The notes: generated from the sequence alone by a model not told the origin. DNA of 64,000 bases from Phyllobacterium brassicacearum (GCF_003010955.1 NZ_PGGO01000016.1:62001-126000), one strand, 5' to 3'; counted from the stretch's first letter, positions 34,847-43,576 are shown. Numbers and translations are program-made.

Positions 34847-36244
34847 TCAGTACCCGCGCGGCTTGGGCCACGGCATGGTAAACTGATCACCCCGCCGAAC
34901 GAACTGGTAGCGCCGGAAGTGGAACCAAAGCGATGCGATGATGTAGAAGCACAGCATGGCGATCAGTTGAGTGCCGTAACCGAGGAACACTGCAAAATAG
35001 GCTGTTGAACACAACGTGAGAAGCACAATCGTCGGCAGCGGGTGGAAGGGATGAACATACCCGCGCTTGATAGTATCCAACGGCCATTTATTGCGGAACA
35101 TTATCATGTTGAAGGTCATGAACGTGTAGCCGAGCAGGCCGGAAAGGATCGAGAAGGTTACAACTTGATCAAGAGGGGCACCAAGCGCAAAGATGAGCGC
35201 GATCGGCACGAGGAACACGATGGCCCGGTATGGCGTGCGATAAACCGGATGCACGGCGCCAAACCAGCTGGGCAGATAACGGTCGCGGCCCATCGAGAAC
35301 CATGCCCGCGAGGCATCGTTGATGCAACCGTTAGCCGAGGCAAGAGTAGCGAACATCGTGCCCACGAAGAGTAGTACCATCAGCCAGCTGTTTCCTGTTA
35401 CGCGGGCGGCGTCAAAGAGGGGCGTGCCAGCCTGGCCGAGATACTCCCAGGGAATGAGGCCCGAGCAGACATACCACGTCATGGTTGCTGCGATCAGCAG
35501 AGTCATAATCCCCGCCATCGTGCCGTAAGGTAGCGAGCGCGCGGGCGAACGCACTTCTTCTGCTGCCTGGCAGGTACCCTCGATACCGAGATAATACCAG
35601 AGGCCGAAGTGGAGCGAAGCGACAATGCCGACCCACCCATAGGGCAGCGGATCGTTGGTGATCGCAGAGAAATCGAGCGGCACACTCGAAGCACCGAATT
35701 GCACCGACAAGAACAGGACGATGATAGCAAGGAACGCGATGGCGGTGATCACGAGATTGAACGTTAGTGTCGCCAATACGCCGCGATAGTTGAGCCACGC
35801 CAAGAACATGATGGAGAGTACGATAAAGGGGTGCTGGTCGAGGCCCGAATGGCCTTGGATGCCAGCAACTGTATCAAGCAGAAAGCCGACGGTGATGGCA
35901 TTGGCCGCTTCCAGCATCGTATAAGCCATCACAAGGAAAAGACCTACATTGAAGGCCATCAATGGCCCAACGATATGTTTCGCCTGTGCGTATTGGCCAC
36001 CTGCTGCGGCAACAGTAGAGGTAACCTCCGAGTCGATCATGGCCACGCAGGTGTAAAGTAGCCCCGCAACCCAACAGGCAATCAAACCCGCGATCATGCC
36101 CCCCTTCCCGACCGAGAAGTTCCATCCCATGTATTCGCCGACCAGCACGATCCCGACGCCGAGCGCCCAGATGTGCGCGGGGCCGAGTACCCGCAGAAGC
36201 TGGAGACGTTCAGTCTGCGTCTTGCTTGTTGTTCCATTTGCCAT
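34847..36244 (-). CDS. APC-family amine/amino-acid permease
   Basis: 465 residues with about 12 membrane segments. The conserved TM1 region reads LGVGIVLVGEYMGWNFSVGK (ethanolamine/EAT-like branch), TM6 GLWYYLGIEGTCQAAEEVRS, followed by PARSLPYGTM. Family knowledge: APC/EAT permeases import ethanolamine, methylated amines or amino acids with H+ or Na+. Unlike ordinary permease genes it is preceded by three small membrane-protein genes and followed by two. Its place beside gmaS/glxBCD suggests uptake of methylamine or a related amine. Confidence 0.88.
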   Translation of the reverse strand: MANGTTSKTQTERLQLLRVLGPAHIWALGVGIVLVGEYMGWNFSVGKGGMIAGLIACWVAGLLYTCVAMIDSEVTSTVAAAGGQYAQAKHIVGPLMAFNVGLFLVMAYTMLEAANAITVGFLLDTVAGIQGHSGLDQHPFIVLSIMFLAWLNYRGVLATLTFNLVITAIAFLAIIVLFLSVQFGASSVPLDFSAITNDPLPYGWVGIVASLHFGLWYYLGIEGTCQAAEEVRSPARSLPYGTMAGIMTLLIAATMTWYVCSGLIPWEYLGQAGTPLFDAARVTGNSWLMVLLFVGTMFATLASANGCINDASRAWFSMGRDRYLPSWFGAVHPVYRTPYRAIVFLVPIALIFALGAPLDQVVTFSILSGLLGYTFMTFNMIMFRNKWPLDTIKRGYVHPFHPLPTIVLLTLCSTAYFAVFLGYGTQLIAMLCFYIIASLWFHFRRYQFVRRGDQFTMPWPKPRGY

Positions 36245-36255
36245 GGTGGCCGCCC

Positions 36256-36423
36256 TCAGATGATGTGACGTTCTGCCGTTGCCTCAATCTCGCCTTCGCG
36301 TGAGGAGGTCAGCAGATCGTTGTCATAGGTTGAATCGGTACGGATCAGGTCGATGATCATCAGCGCGCCAAACATTAACGATAGCCCCCACGCCACGTAT
36401 TCCAGCTTGCTCCACACATCCAT
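36256..36423 (-). CDS. 55-residue single-TM protein next to the permease
   Basis: Short frame from the ATG at 36423 to the stop at 36256-36258: MDVWSKLEYVAWGLSLMFGA, LMIIDLIRTDSTYD, then a hydrophilic tail ending ATAERHII. One membrane segment at about residues 8-25, with Asp in DLIRTD just after it. A GGGAGGCCAT-type ribosome site precedes it and it lies 11 bases from each neighbour. Its size, position and topology resemble small partner subunits of secondary transporters. Confidence 0.68.
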   Translation of the reverse strand: MDVWSKLEYVAWGLSLMFGALMIIDLIRTDSTYDNDLLTSSREGEIEATAERHII

Positions 36424-36433
36424 GATGGCCTCC

Positions 36434-36814
36434 CTATCTCTTCTCGCCGAAGCGTTCTTCTATGACTTCACGGTATTCTCTGTCGGACAGCCGTACGACC
36501 AGAACGAAATAGCCGACGACCAGCACCGCCATGACAACCAGGGCTACCCAGCTGAAGCTGTAATCGAAACGGGCTGTGATGATGTTGTTGGCGGCAGCGG
36601 GATCTGTGATACCGAGCGCGGCCCATTGCTGCTGCTCGGCGGCGTTCTGGCCAAGACTCTGCCAGGTCGGGTTGGCGACAGGGTTAGGCACCTTTGCCGC
36701 CCCCGCAAGCCCCATATAGAGCGGGATATAGAGAGCGCCGACCGTCAGAACGAGCAGTGTCAAAACGTCGAATACCTGGCCGAAAAGTCCTTGCTTTGGG
36801 GGTTTGTAAGCCAT
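36434..36814 (-). CDS. 126-residue two-TM protein of the permease operon
   Basis: Starts at the ATG at 36814. TM1 about 11-35 (VFDVLTLLVLTVGALYIPLY), a polar loop with PTWQSLGQNAAEQQQWAALG, TM2 about 88-108 (FSWVALVVMAVLVVGYFVLV), then a charged tail DREYREVIEERFGEKR. I do not recognise a named family. Ten bases after the 105-residue gene and eleven before the 55-residue gene, so clearly one transcript. Confidence 0.68.
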   Translation of the reverse strand: MAYKPPKQGLFGQVFDVLTLLVLTVGALYIPLYMGLAGAAKVPNPVANPTWQSLGQNAAEQQQWAALGITDPAAANNIITARFDYSFSWVALVVMAVLVVGYFVLVVRLSDREYREVIEERFGEKR

Positions 36815-36824
36815 TCTGCCCTCC

Positions 36825-37142
36825 TCAACCCCGACGCCGACGCATCTCGTCGAGATGCTTGATGTCGAGGCCATAGATGAAGTGCTTGTCTTCAGTGTAG
36901 TGCCGAAGCATGGCAATTACCGCCGCTGTGTTGAAGAAGAGCACGAAGCCGCAGGCGACAGAGAGAATAATGCCAATTTCAGGAATGGAAATGTAGGACC
37001 ATACACGCACGAGTGCGAACCCGAGCGTGCTCCAGAGCACCAGGACGAAAAGTATCAGACCTGCCCGGTCACGAGCATGCATTTGATCAATGCGCCGGGT
37101 AAGGCTGGCATCAACGGAATGCGGGATTGCTGCAGCTTCCAT
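36825..37142 (-). CDS. 105-residue two-TM protein, first gene of the permease operon
   Basis: ATG at 37142 after an AGGGGAT ribosome site. Soluble start with RRIDQMHARDRAGLI, TM1 about 30-50 (LILFVLVLWSTLGFALVRVW), TM2 about 57-77 (IGIILSVACGFVLFFNTAAV), and a cytoplasmic tail DIKHLDEMRRRRG. The layout recalls small DUF485-type partners of secondary transporters only in topology. Opens the six-gene minus-strand operon ending at 33842. Confidence 0.68.
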   Translation of the reverse strand: MEAAAIPHSVDASLTRRIDQMHARDRAGLILFVLVLWSTLGFALVRVWSYISIPEIGIILSVACGFVLFFNTAAVIAMLRHYTEDKHFIYGLDIKHLDEMRRRRG

Positions 37143-37642
37143 ATTTTATCCCCTTTGTTTTAGCCGTTTTCCGGTTCTTATTATTTCATGTGTGGCAACT
37201 ATTTTGCCTGTGGGGAATGTGCGACAAAGTATCCAACGTGTCAAGTGAAGCCTCAGGGGACGAATAATCGCTTATTGAAAACGGAAACACCGCATGCGAC
37301 CGCTGTCGATTTGACCGGTTAAAAAAGTTCAACAACTCTCAAGTTCGGCAGCAGAGCATCCGGTTCCACTGCCGAGATAGTGGCGGACCATCTTGGTCGG
37401 ACGAAGAATGATCCGGCACAGCGATGGTTGCGAAAGCGTAACCCGCCAAAGCACCCAATTTGACCGGTCCGTTTTCGTTGGCAACGATCAAGAACCTGCT
37501 GACTATCGGCTCGCGAAAGTTGATAGCATCAACCATACCAGTCGGTCCGAGCTTTCCGATGAGCTTTGCAAGAAGCAGAAATCGTCGTACATCAACCCGA
37601 TATGTTGAATAGCCAGAAGTCGCCGCCGGCCGATGTTCGAAC
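37143..37642. other. Intergenic region between permease operon and GntR gene
   Basis: 500 bases without a convincing gene. The part next to 37142 must hold the promoter of the small-membrane-protein operon; it is AT-richer, with ttgaaaacgg and gttcaacaactctcaagttc words, but I see no clear boxes. A minus-strand frame open between about 37339 and 37600 gives hydrophobic sequence (REPIVSRFLIVANENGPVKL) without start signals; it could be a gene remnant I cannot identify. Confidence 0.4.
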
Positions 37643-38317
37643 TTATTTCAGTATTGACTCGGCGATATTCCGCGCTTCCTGAATATGGTTGCGGCAGGCA
37701 TTCGCCGCTGCTTCTGGATCATTGCGCTCAATCGCCGCGAAGATTTCACGAATACGCGCCGGACCTGCGACGATCCGGTCGCCGGTGCTGAGCGTCATCA
37801 CGCGAAGCCGGGAAATGCGGCTGTTCAAACGCCGTACAATTTCCCAGGCAACGTCATGTCCGGCGGTTGTGAAGATGATCTCGTAAAATTCCGTGGTCAC
37901 ATCGAGGATCGTCGTGGGATCGTTCTTGCGCGATGTGCGGTCGAGATCATTCAGCACATTCCGAAGCTTGGTCTTTGTCGCGGCGTCCACACTGCGCGCA
38001 CAATCGGCAACCGCCGCCGACTCCAGTGCAGCCCGAATATCATAAATCTGCCGGGCTTGATTCCAATCCAGCCGGGCAATGATTGGCCCCTGCTTTGGCA
38101 GCATTTCCACCAGTCCCTCGGCATCCAGGTGGCGGATAACCTCCCGGATCACCGAACGGCTTACCCCCAGCTGGTCGCACAGCGTGCGCTCCACAAGACG
38201 CTGCCCGGGCTCGAACAGACCAGCAATGATTGCATCACGGAGCCGCTCAAGGGCGATCTCCCGTAAGGTAGCCGGGTGGGTGGCAATTTTCAGTGAGTCC
38301 AAGCCGGTTTTTTTCAT
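37643..38317 (-). CDS. GntR-family (FCD domain) regulator of the ring-cleavage operon
   Basis: 224 residues from the ATG at 38317 (MKKTGLDSLKIATHPATLRE). wHTH: ALERLRDAIIAGLFEPGQRL, LCDQLGVSRSVIREVIRHLD, AEGLVEMLPKQGPIIARLD; C-terminal FCD helical domain (IYDIRAALESAAV, HDVAWEIVRRLNSRI). Family knowledge: FadR-type repressors bind short palindromes and release with organic-acid ligands. Divergent from the DUF1185 gene across a 12-base perfect palindrome. Confidence 0.9.
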   Translation of the reverse strand: MKKTGLDSLKIATHPATLREIALERLRDAIIAGLFEPGQRLVERTLCDQLGVSRSVIREVIRHLDAEGLVEMLPKQGPIIARLDWNQARQIYDIRAALESAAVADCARSVDAATKTKLRNVLNDLDRTSRKNDPTTILDVTTEFYEIIFTTAGHDVAWEIVRRLNSRISRLRVMTLSTGDRIVAGPARIREIFAAIERNDPEAAANACRNHIQEARNIAESILK

Positions 38318-38355
38318 GATCTCTCTTAATCTGAAAAGAAGAAGTAAACAAGGTC

Positions 38356-38382
38356 TTGACACGTGGTCTTATGGTATACCAT
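38356..38382 (+). promoter_or_regulatory. TTGACA box and perfect 12-bp palindrome
   Basis: TTGACA at 38356-38361 is followed by ATGGTATACCAT at 38371-38382, a perfect palindrome of the size and TGGTATACCA pattern used by FCD-type GntR proteins. The palindrome would cover the -10 zone, fitting repression of the operon starting at 38417. A clear -10 hexamer is not visible. Confidence 0.65.
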
Positions 38383-38416
38383 CATATGAGGATACAGAGA
38401 AGCTGTTCTGGAGACG

Positions 38417-39022
38417 ATGATGGCAATTCAAATCCGCAAGACTCTGCTGCAGGTGGAGTCGGTTCTTATCGAAGGTGACAGGGCCTCATCACAGCCCTTG
38501 ACGCTGTATACCGCCGCCGCCGTTGTCACGAATCCTTGGGCTGGACGCGGATATGTCGAAGACCTCCGGCCCGAAATTCACACTGCCGCACCGGTACTCG
38601 GTGAATTGTTAACGAAGATGATCATCGACGCCGTAGGGTCGGGAGATGCCGTCGAAGCTTACGGAAAAACAGCGGTTGTCGGTCTGAACGGTGAATTGGA
38701 GCATGCGTCAGCGCTCATCCACACACTGCGCTTCGGGAACCACTATCGCGAGGCCGTTGGCGCTAAATCCTACCTTGCCTTTTGCAACACACGCGGCGGT
38801 GCAAACGCACCAATCATGATCCCGCTGATGGACAAGAACGACGAAGGTCGCCGTTCGCACTATCTGACCATCCAGACGGCTATTCCCGATGCGCCTGCGG
38901 CGAACGAAATCGTTGTGGCGCTTGGCGCATCAGTGGGAGGCCGCCCGCACCATCGCATCGGCAACCGCTATCAGGATTTGGAGGAAATGGGCCGTGATGT
39001 TGGCAACCCCGCAGCGATCTAG
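38417..39022 (+). CDS. DUF1185 (AA_synth) family protein
   Basis: 201 residues (two adjacent ATGs at 38417 and 38420). Matches the so-called amino-acid-synthesis family (PF06684) by its blocks: TAAAVVTNPWAGRGYVEDLR, GKTAVVGLNGELEHASALIH, GAKSYLAFCNTRGGANAPI, IPLMDKNDEGRRSHYLTIQ. The family name is historical and its reaction is unknown to me. Members often sit with luciferase-like monooxygenases and flavin reductases, as here. First gene of the operon; its end overlaps the hydrolase gene by 26 bases. Confidence 0.85.
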   Translation: MMAIQIRKTLLQVESVLIEGDRASSQPLTLYTAAAVVTNPWAGRGYVEDLRPEIHTAAPVLGELLTKMIIDAVGSGDAVEAYGKTAVVGLNGELEHASALIHTLRFGNHYREAVGAKSYLAFCNTRGGANAPIMIPLMDKNDEGRRSHYLTIQTAIPDAPAANEIVVALGASVGGRPHHRIGNRYQDLEEMGRDVGNPAAI

Positions 39023-39794
39023 GACGCCAAAAGGCGCGGCCTACCTCGAGAAAGGCGCGGGCGAGCCGCTCCTGCTGATCCACGGGGTCGGTATGCAGCT
39101 TGAAGCGTGGGGCCCACAGATTTCTGCGCTTTCCGACACGCATCGGGTCATCGCCGTCGACATGCCCGGTCATGGCGGGAGTGAACGGATCGCGCCGGAC
39201 GCTCGGCTCGACGGGTTCGTTGCTTGGCTGTCGGCCACTATTGACGATCTCGGTCTCGACAGTCTGAACGTTGCTGGTCATTCGATGGGTGCTCTCATCG
39301 CCGGAGGAATTGCCGCAACACAGCCGCACAGGATTAGGCGTGTCGCTCTGTTGAACAGCGTCTACCGCAGGAGCCCGGATGCTCGAGCAGCAGTTCGTGC
39401 CCGCGCTGCCGAAATTCTCAAGGGTGGTCACACCGACTATGATGGCCCTCTGTTGCGTTGGTTCGGCGAGGACAATCAGCACAGCGAAGCTTACCGCCTT
39501 ACACGCAGCTGGTTATCGGATGTCGATCCAAAGGGCTACGCGACCGCCTATTCCGCATTTGCCGAAGGGGATGCGTTTTATGCCGATTGTTGGCCGTCGG
39601 TGCAGTGCCCTGCCCTGTTTCTGACTGGAGCAGATGACCCAAATTCCACTCCGGCGATGGCAATCGCAATGGCTGATGCGGCGCCGCGTGGATATTTTCG
39701 GCTCATCGAAAATGAGCGGCATATGGTCAATCTGACCGCACCAGTGGCGGTAAATGCCATTATGCGGGAGTGGCTTGCAAGGGAGGCGCCATAA
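38997..39794 (+). CDS. Alpha/beta hydrolase (TgnD/RutD position)
   Basis: 265 residues from the ATG at 38997 (GGAGG 12 bases upstream, inside the DUF1185 gene). Oxyanion HG at 29-30 (LLLIHGVG), nucleophile Ser96 in AGHSMGAL, acid Asp213/214 (TGADDPNS), and catalytic His242 (ENERHMV). In two-component ring-cleavage pathways a hydrolase of this fold opens the amide or enamide left after oxygenation (TgnD in trigonelline, RutD-like in uracil). Substrate inferred only. Confidence 0.9.
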   Translation: MLATPQRSRTPKGAAYLEKGAGEPLLLIHGVGMQLEAWGPQISALSDTHRVIAVDMPGHGGSERIAPDARLDGFVAWLSATIDDLGLDSLNVAGHSMGALIAGGIAATQPHRIRRVALLNSVYRRSPDARAAVRARAAEILKGGHTDYDGPLLRWFGEDNQHSEAYRLTRSWLSDVDPKGYATAYSAFAEGDAFYADCWPSVQCPALFLTGADDPNSTPAMAIAMADAAPRGYFRLIENERHMVNLTAPVAVNAIMREWLAREAP

Positions 39795-39799
39795 CGGCC

Positions 39800-40729
39800 A
39801 TGACAACTATCGATCCAAGAACCCTTCGCGACGCATTCGGAGCCTTTTTGACAGGCGTCACCGTCGTGACGACCTACAGCCAGGATGAAGAGCCGATCGG
39901 CTTCACGGCCAACTCCTTCACTAGCGTATCGCTCGATCCACCACTACTGCTGGTCTGCCTTGCTCGCACTTCCCGCAATTTCGAAACGCTTACGAATGCA
40001 AAGGGATTTGCGGTCAACATTCTGTCCGAGGGACAAAAGGAGGTTTCAAACACGTTCGCGCGGCCGGTAGAGAACCGCTTTGCCCAAGTTGACTGGCAGA
40101 AGGGTCCACATGGCTCACCCGTATTCTCGGACGTGGCTGCATGGTTCGACTGCTCGCTGCATAAAATCACGGATGGCGGCGATCACGTTATTCTTATCGG
40201 CAAAGTGGAGGCCTTCGCAAATGGACTCTCCAATGGCCTTGGTTATGCACGGGGCACATATTTTACGGCGTCGTTGACTGGGCAGGCGGTATCTGCAGCT
40301 GCCTCCGATTCCGACGTCATGGTCGGTGGGGTCGTGGAGCGGGACGGAGAGATTCTGCTGCTAGAGAATGAAACAGACAAGTTCGAGCTGCCCGAAAGCA
40401 TCATCACCGGCGCTGCAGGACCGGACGGATTGCACGATTATCTGACAATGACGACAGGCCTTCCGATCTCGGTCGGGCAGATCTACTCCGTCTATGAAAA
40501 TCGTGCATCAGGACGTCAGCATATTGTCTACCGCTGTACGGCGGGTAACGGCGTCCCCAAAGCCGGTCAGTTCTTTTCCATCAAGGATTTGCCGATTGCC
40601 CGCATAGCAACGCCCACAACCGGTGACATCGTCCAGCGGTTCGCCGCTGAAAGCAGCATCGGAAATTTCGGCGTCTATTTCGGCACCGAACGCACCGGCA
40701 AGGTGCACCAGATTGGCAGAAAGGTCTGA
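39800..40729 (+). CDS. Flavin reductase with added Nudix-like domain
   Basis: 309 residues from the ATG at 39800. N-terminal flavin-reductase domain, about 1-165: LRDAFGAFLTGVTVVTTYSQ, PIGFTANSFTSVSLDPPLLL, GKVEAFANG. The C-terminal ~130 residues, starting at VMVGGVVERDGEILLLENET, look Nudix-like (VVERDGEILLLE then KFELPES) but lack the full catalytic GX5EX7REUXEEXGU box, so they probably bind or regulate rather than hydrolyse. It supplies reduced flavin to the monooxygenase encoded three bases downstream. Confidence 0.88.
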   Translation: MTTIDPRTLRDAFGAFLTGVTVVTTYSQDEEPIGFTANSFTSVSLDPPLLLVCLARTSRNFETLTNAKGFAVNILSEGQKEVSNTFARPVENRFAQVDWQKGPHGSPVFSDVAAWFDCSLHKITDGGDHVILIGKVEAFANGLSNGLGYARGTYFTASLTGQAVSAAASDSDVMVGGVVERDGEILLLENETDKFELPESIITGAAGPDGLHDYLTMTTGLPISVGQIYSVYENRASGRQHIVYRCTAGNGVPKAGQFFSIKDLPIARIATPTTGDIVQRFAAESSIGNFGVYFGTERTGKVHQIGRKV

Positions 40730-40732
40730 TCC

Positions 40733-41779
40733 ATGAAGTTCTCGCTGTTCGTGCATATGGAGCGTCTGGATGCTGGCCAAAGCCAGCAAAGCCTTTACGA
40801 TGAATTCATTAAACTATGTGAAATCGCTGATCGCGGTGGAATGCATGCGATCTGGACCGGCGAACATCACGGGATGGATTTCACCATTGCGCCCAATCCA
40901 TTCATCAATCTCGCAGACCTTGCGCGTCGAACAACAAACGTAAGGCTCGGTACGGGCACCGTGGTTGCACCGTTCTGGCATCCGATCAAGCTCGCCGGCG
41001 AAGCCGCGATGACCGATATTATCACGGATGGCCGCCTCGACATCGGTATTGCGCGCGGCGCATATAATTTCGAATATCAACGGCTTTCGCCAGGTCTCGA
41101 TGCATGGGGCGCCGGACAACGACTGCGAGAGCTTATTCCGGCCATCAAGGGCCTGTGGGCCGGGGACTACGCTCATGAGGGCGAATATTGGTCGTTCCCT
41201 TCAACCACATCGGCGCCGAAGCCCCTACAAAATCCTCATCCGCCGATATGGGTTGCCGCCCGCGACCCCAACTCGCACGACTTTGCGGTAGCGAACGGCT
41301 GCAACGTGCAGGTTACGCCCCTCTGGTTCGGCGATGAAGAAGTCGAAAGCCTGATGCAGCGCTTCAACGATGCCTGCGCCAAATATCCAGACACGCCGCG
41401 CCCGAAAATCATGGTCCTTCGACACACCTATGTCGGAACAGATGAAGCGGACATCCAGCAAGCCGCAGGCGAGATAAGTGTCTACTACAATTATTTCGGC
41501 GCCTGGTTCAAAAATGAAAAGCCAATTAGTCAGGGGCTTATCGAGCGGCTTACACCAGACGAAATCGCCGGGAACACAATGTATGCGCCGGAAGCAATGC
41601 GCAAAAACAATGTCGTCGGCACGCCGGACGAGGTGATCGCCCGGCTGAAGCACTATGAGACGTTGGGTTACGACGAGTATTCCTTCTGGATCGATACGGG
41701 CATGAGCTTTGCCCGCAAGAAAGCATCACTCGAACGATTCATCAACGAGGTCATGCCGGCGTTCGCGGAGGCTCATTAA
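40733..41779 (+). CDS. Luciferase-like flavin monooxygenase
   Basis: 348 residues, bacterial-luciferase TIM barrel: MKFSLFVHMERLDAGQS, HAIWTGEHHGMDFTIAPNP, RLGTGTVVAPFWHPIKLAGE and GRLDIGIARGAYNFEYQR. Uses FMNH2 from the adjacent reductase. Family knowledge: TgnB and PyrA open N-methylpyridinium or pyridine rings, RutA opens uracil. Given the reductase, dehydrogenase and hydrolase around it, a nitrogen-heterocycle ring cleavage is the best guess. Its stop shares bases with the next start (ATGnn overlap at 41779). Confidence 0.9.
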   Translation: MKFSLFVHMERLDAGQSQQSLYDEFIKLCEIADRGGMHAIWTGEHHGMDFTIAPNPFINLADLARRTTNVRLGTGTVVAPFWHPIKLAGEAAMTDIITDGRLDIGIARGAYNFEYQRLSPGLDAWGAGQRLRELIPAIKGLWAGDYAHEGEYWSFPSTTSAPKPLQNPHPPIWVAARDPNSHDFAVANGCNVQVTPLWFGDEEVESLMQRFNDACAKYPDTPRPKIMVLRHTYVGTDEADIQQAAGEISVYYNYFGAWFKNEKPISQGLIERLTPDEIAGNTMYAPEAMRKNNVVGTPDEVIARLKHYETLGYDEYSFWIDTGMSFARKKASLERFINEVMPAFAEAH

Positions 41780-43242
41780 TGCGCAAATTTCAGCACTATA
41801 TCGATGGCGAGTTCGAAGACGGCGAAGCCAGGTTTGAGAGCATCGACCCCGCCACGGGTGAAGCCTGGGCCGAGATGCCTGAAGCGAAGGAAAATGATGT
41901 TAACCGTGCCGTGAATGCCGCCGAGCGCGCTCTGACGAGCGGGGCATGGGCGACCATGACCGCTACTGCGCGCGGAAAGCTTCTCTATCGCCTTGCGGAT
42001 CTTGTGGCTGCCCACGCACCTGCCCTTGCAGAGCTCGAAACTCGAGATACCGGCAAGATCATTCGCGAAACATCGGCGCAAATCTCCTACGTTGCCGACT
42101 ATTACCGCTACTACGCTGGCCTGGCTGACAAGATCGAAGGCGCGTCTTTGCCAATCGACAAACCCGACATGGAAGTCTGGCTCAAGCGAGAACCGGTCGG
42201 GGTCGTTGCCGCGATCGTTCCTTGGAACAGCCAGCTCTTTCTTGCCGCGGTCAAGATCGGCCCGGCACTGGCGGCTGGCTGCACGCTTGTTGTTAAAGCC
42301 TCGGAAGACGGCCCTGCCCCGCTGCTTGAATTTGCGCGCCTCGTCCACGAAGCAGGCTTCCCGAATGGCGTTGTCAACATCATCACCGGATTTGGCACCG
42401 AATGTGGTGCCGCGCTTACGCGCCATCCGAAGGTCGCCCACATTGCCTTTACCGGTGGACCCGGAACGGCCCGTCATATTGTCCGCAATTCGGCGGAAAA
42501 TCTCGCAAGCACGTCGCTGGAACTTGGCGGCAAATCGCCCTTCATTGTTTTCGCAGATGCCGACCTTGAAAGCGCGGCGAATGCCCAGATTGCAGGCATA
42601 TTCGCCGCAACCGGCCAAAGTTGCGTCGCCGGCTCAAGGCTGCTCGTCGAAGCTTCGATCAAGGACAAATTCATCGAAATCCTCAAAGCAAAAGCCGAGG
42701 CGATCTGGATCGGCGCACCAGACAAGATGGAGACGGAGGTCGGGCCGCTTTGCACGCTTCGTCAACGCGCGTTGATTGAGCGGGTGATAGCAGACTCAGT
42801 TGCTGCTGGAGCAAAGCTCATAACCGGTGGTAGCGCTCCAGGCAAAGCCGGCTATTATTTCCGTCCCACCATCATCGACTGCGACGCTATCTGCTCGCCA
42901 TCGGCGGAAATGGAACTGTTCGGGCCAGTGCTTTCAGTTCTGTCCTTTACCGGTGAGGAGGAGGCGCTGGCGCTCGCCAATGACACACCGTTTGGACTTG
43001 CTGCCGGCGTTTTCACCCAGAACCTTGCCCGCGCCCATCGCATGACACGGCAAATCCGCTCTGGAATCGTCTGGATCAACACCTACCGGGCTGTTTCTCC
43101 CATCGCGCCTTTCGGCGGGTATGGGCAATCAGGGCATGGACGCGAAGGAGGCATGGCGGCAGCACTCGACTTTACCCGGACGAAAACGGTGTGGCTGCGA
43201 ACATCCGACGATCCAATTCCCGATCCATTCGTGATGCGGTGA
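41779..43242 (+). CDS. Aldehyde dehydrogenase (TgnC position)
   Basis: 487 residues, complete ALDH: VPWNSQLFL, FTGGPGTARHI, general base Glu248 (LELGGKS), nucleophile Cys282 (GQSCVAGSR), and a C-terminal PFGGYGQSGHGREGG. NAD(P)-dependent oxidation of an aldehyde to acid. Directly after the monooxygenase, it likely oxidises the ring-opened aldehyde or its cyclic hemiacetal, as TgnC does in trigonelline breakdown. Confidence 0.92.
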   Translation: MRKFQHYIDGEFEDGEARFESIDPATGEAWAEMPEAKENDVNRAVNAAERALTSGAWATMTATARGKLLYRLADLVAAHAPALAELETRDTGKIIRETSAQISYVADYYRYYAGLADKIEGASLPIDKPDMEVWLKREPVGVVAAIVPWNSQLFLAAVKIGPALAAGCTLVVKASEDGPAPLLEFARLVHEAGFPNGVVNIITGFGTECGAALTRHPKVAHIAFTGGPGTARHIVRNSAENLASTSLELGGKSPFIVFADADLESAANAQIAGIFAATGQSCVAGSRLLVEASIKDKFIEILKAKAEAIWIGAPDKMETEVGPLCTLRQRALIERVIADSVAAGAKLITGGSAPGKAGYYFRPTIIDCDAICSPSAEMELFGPVLSVLSFTGEEEALALANDTPFGLAAGVFTQNLARAHRMTRQIRSGIVWINTYRAVSPIAPFGGYGQSGHGREGGMAAALDFTRTKTVWLRTSDDPIPDPFVMR

Positions 43243-43246
43243 TGCC

Positions 43247-43576
43247 ATGTTTTACGAAGTGCGCACATACCGGCTGAAAAATGGGGCAATCCCCGAGTAC
43301 CTGAAGGTTGTGGGAGAAACCGGGATCGCCATTCAAAAACGTCACCTTGGCGAGCTGGTCGGCTACTTTTATTCGGAAATCGGACCGATCAACGAAATTG
43401 TCCACATCTGGGCCTTTGCCAGCCTCAATGACCGGGAGGAACGAAGGGCCCGCCTGATGGCAGATCCCGACTGGCAGGCCTTCCTGCCACGCATCCGCGA
43501 TCTCATTGAGGTCGCAGGAAACAAGATCATGAAACCGGCCGCGTTCTGGTCGACTGGCGGGAGTCCGCAAGGCTGA
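43247..43576 (+). CDS. NIPSNAP-family protein
   Basis: 109 residues: MFYEVRTYRLKNGAIPEYL, GYFYSEIGPINEIVHIWAFA, SLNDREERRARL and DPDWQAFLPRI, the ferredoxin-like NIPSNAP fold. The biochemical role of bacterial members is unclear; many sit in catabolic operons and may bind small substrates or act as isomerases or monooxygenase helpers. Four bases after the aldehyde dehydrogenase gene. Confidence 0.88.
   Translation: MFYEVRTYRLKNGAIPEYLKVVGETGIAIQKRHLGELVGYFYSEIGPINEIVHIWAFASLNDREERRARLMADPDWQAFLPRIRDLIEVAGNKIMKPAAFWSTGGSPQG

Noticed and set aside
37339-37600. Minus-strand open frame between the permease operon and gntR
   Set aside because: Contains a plausible protein-like stretch but no start signals and no family I can name; left as unassigned.
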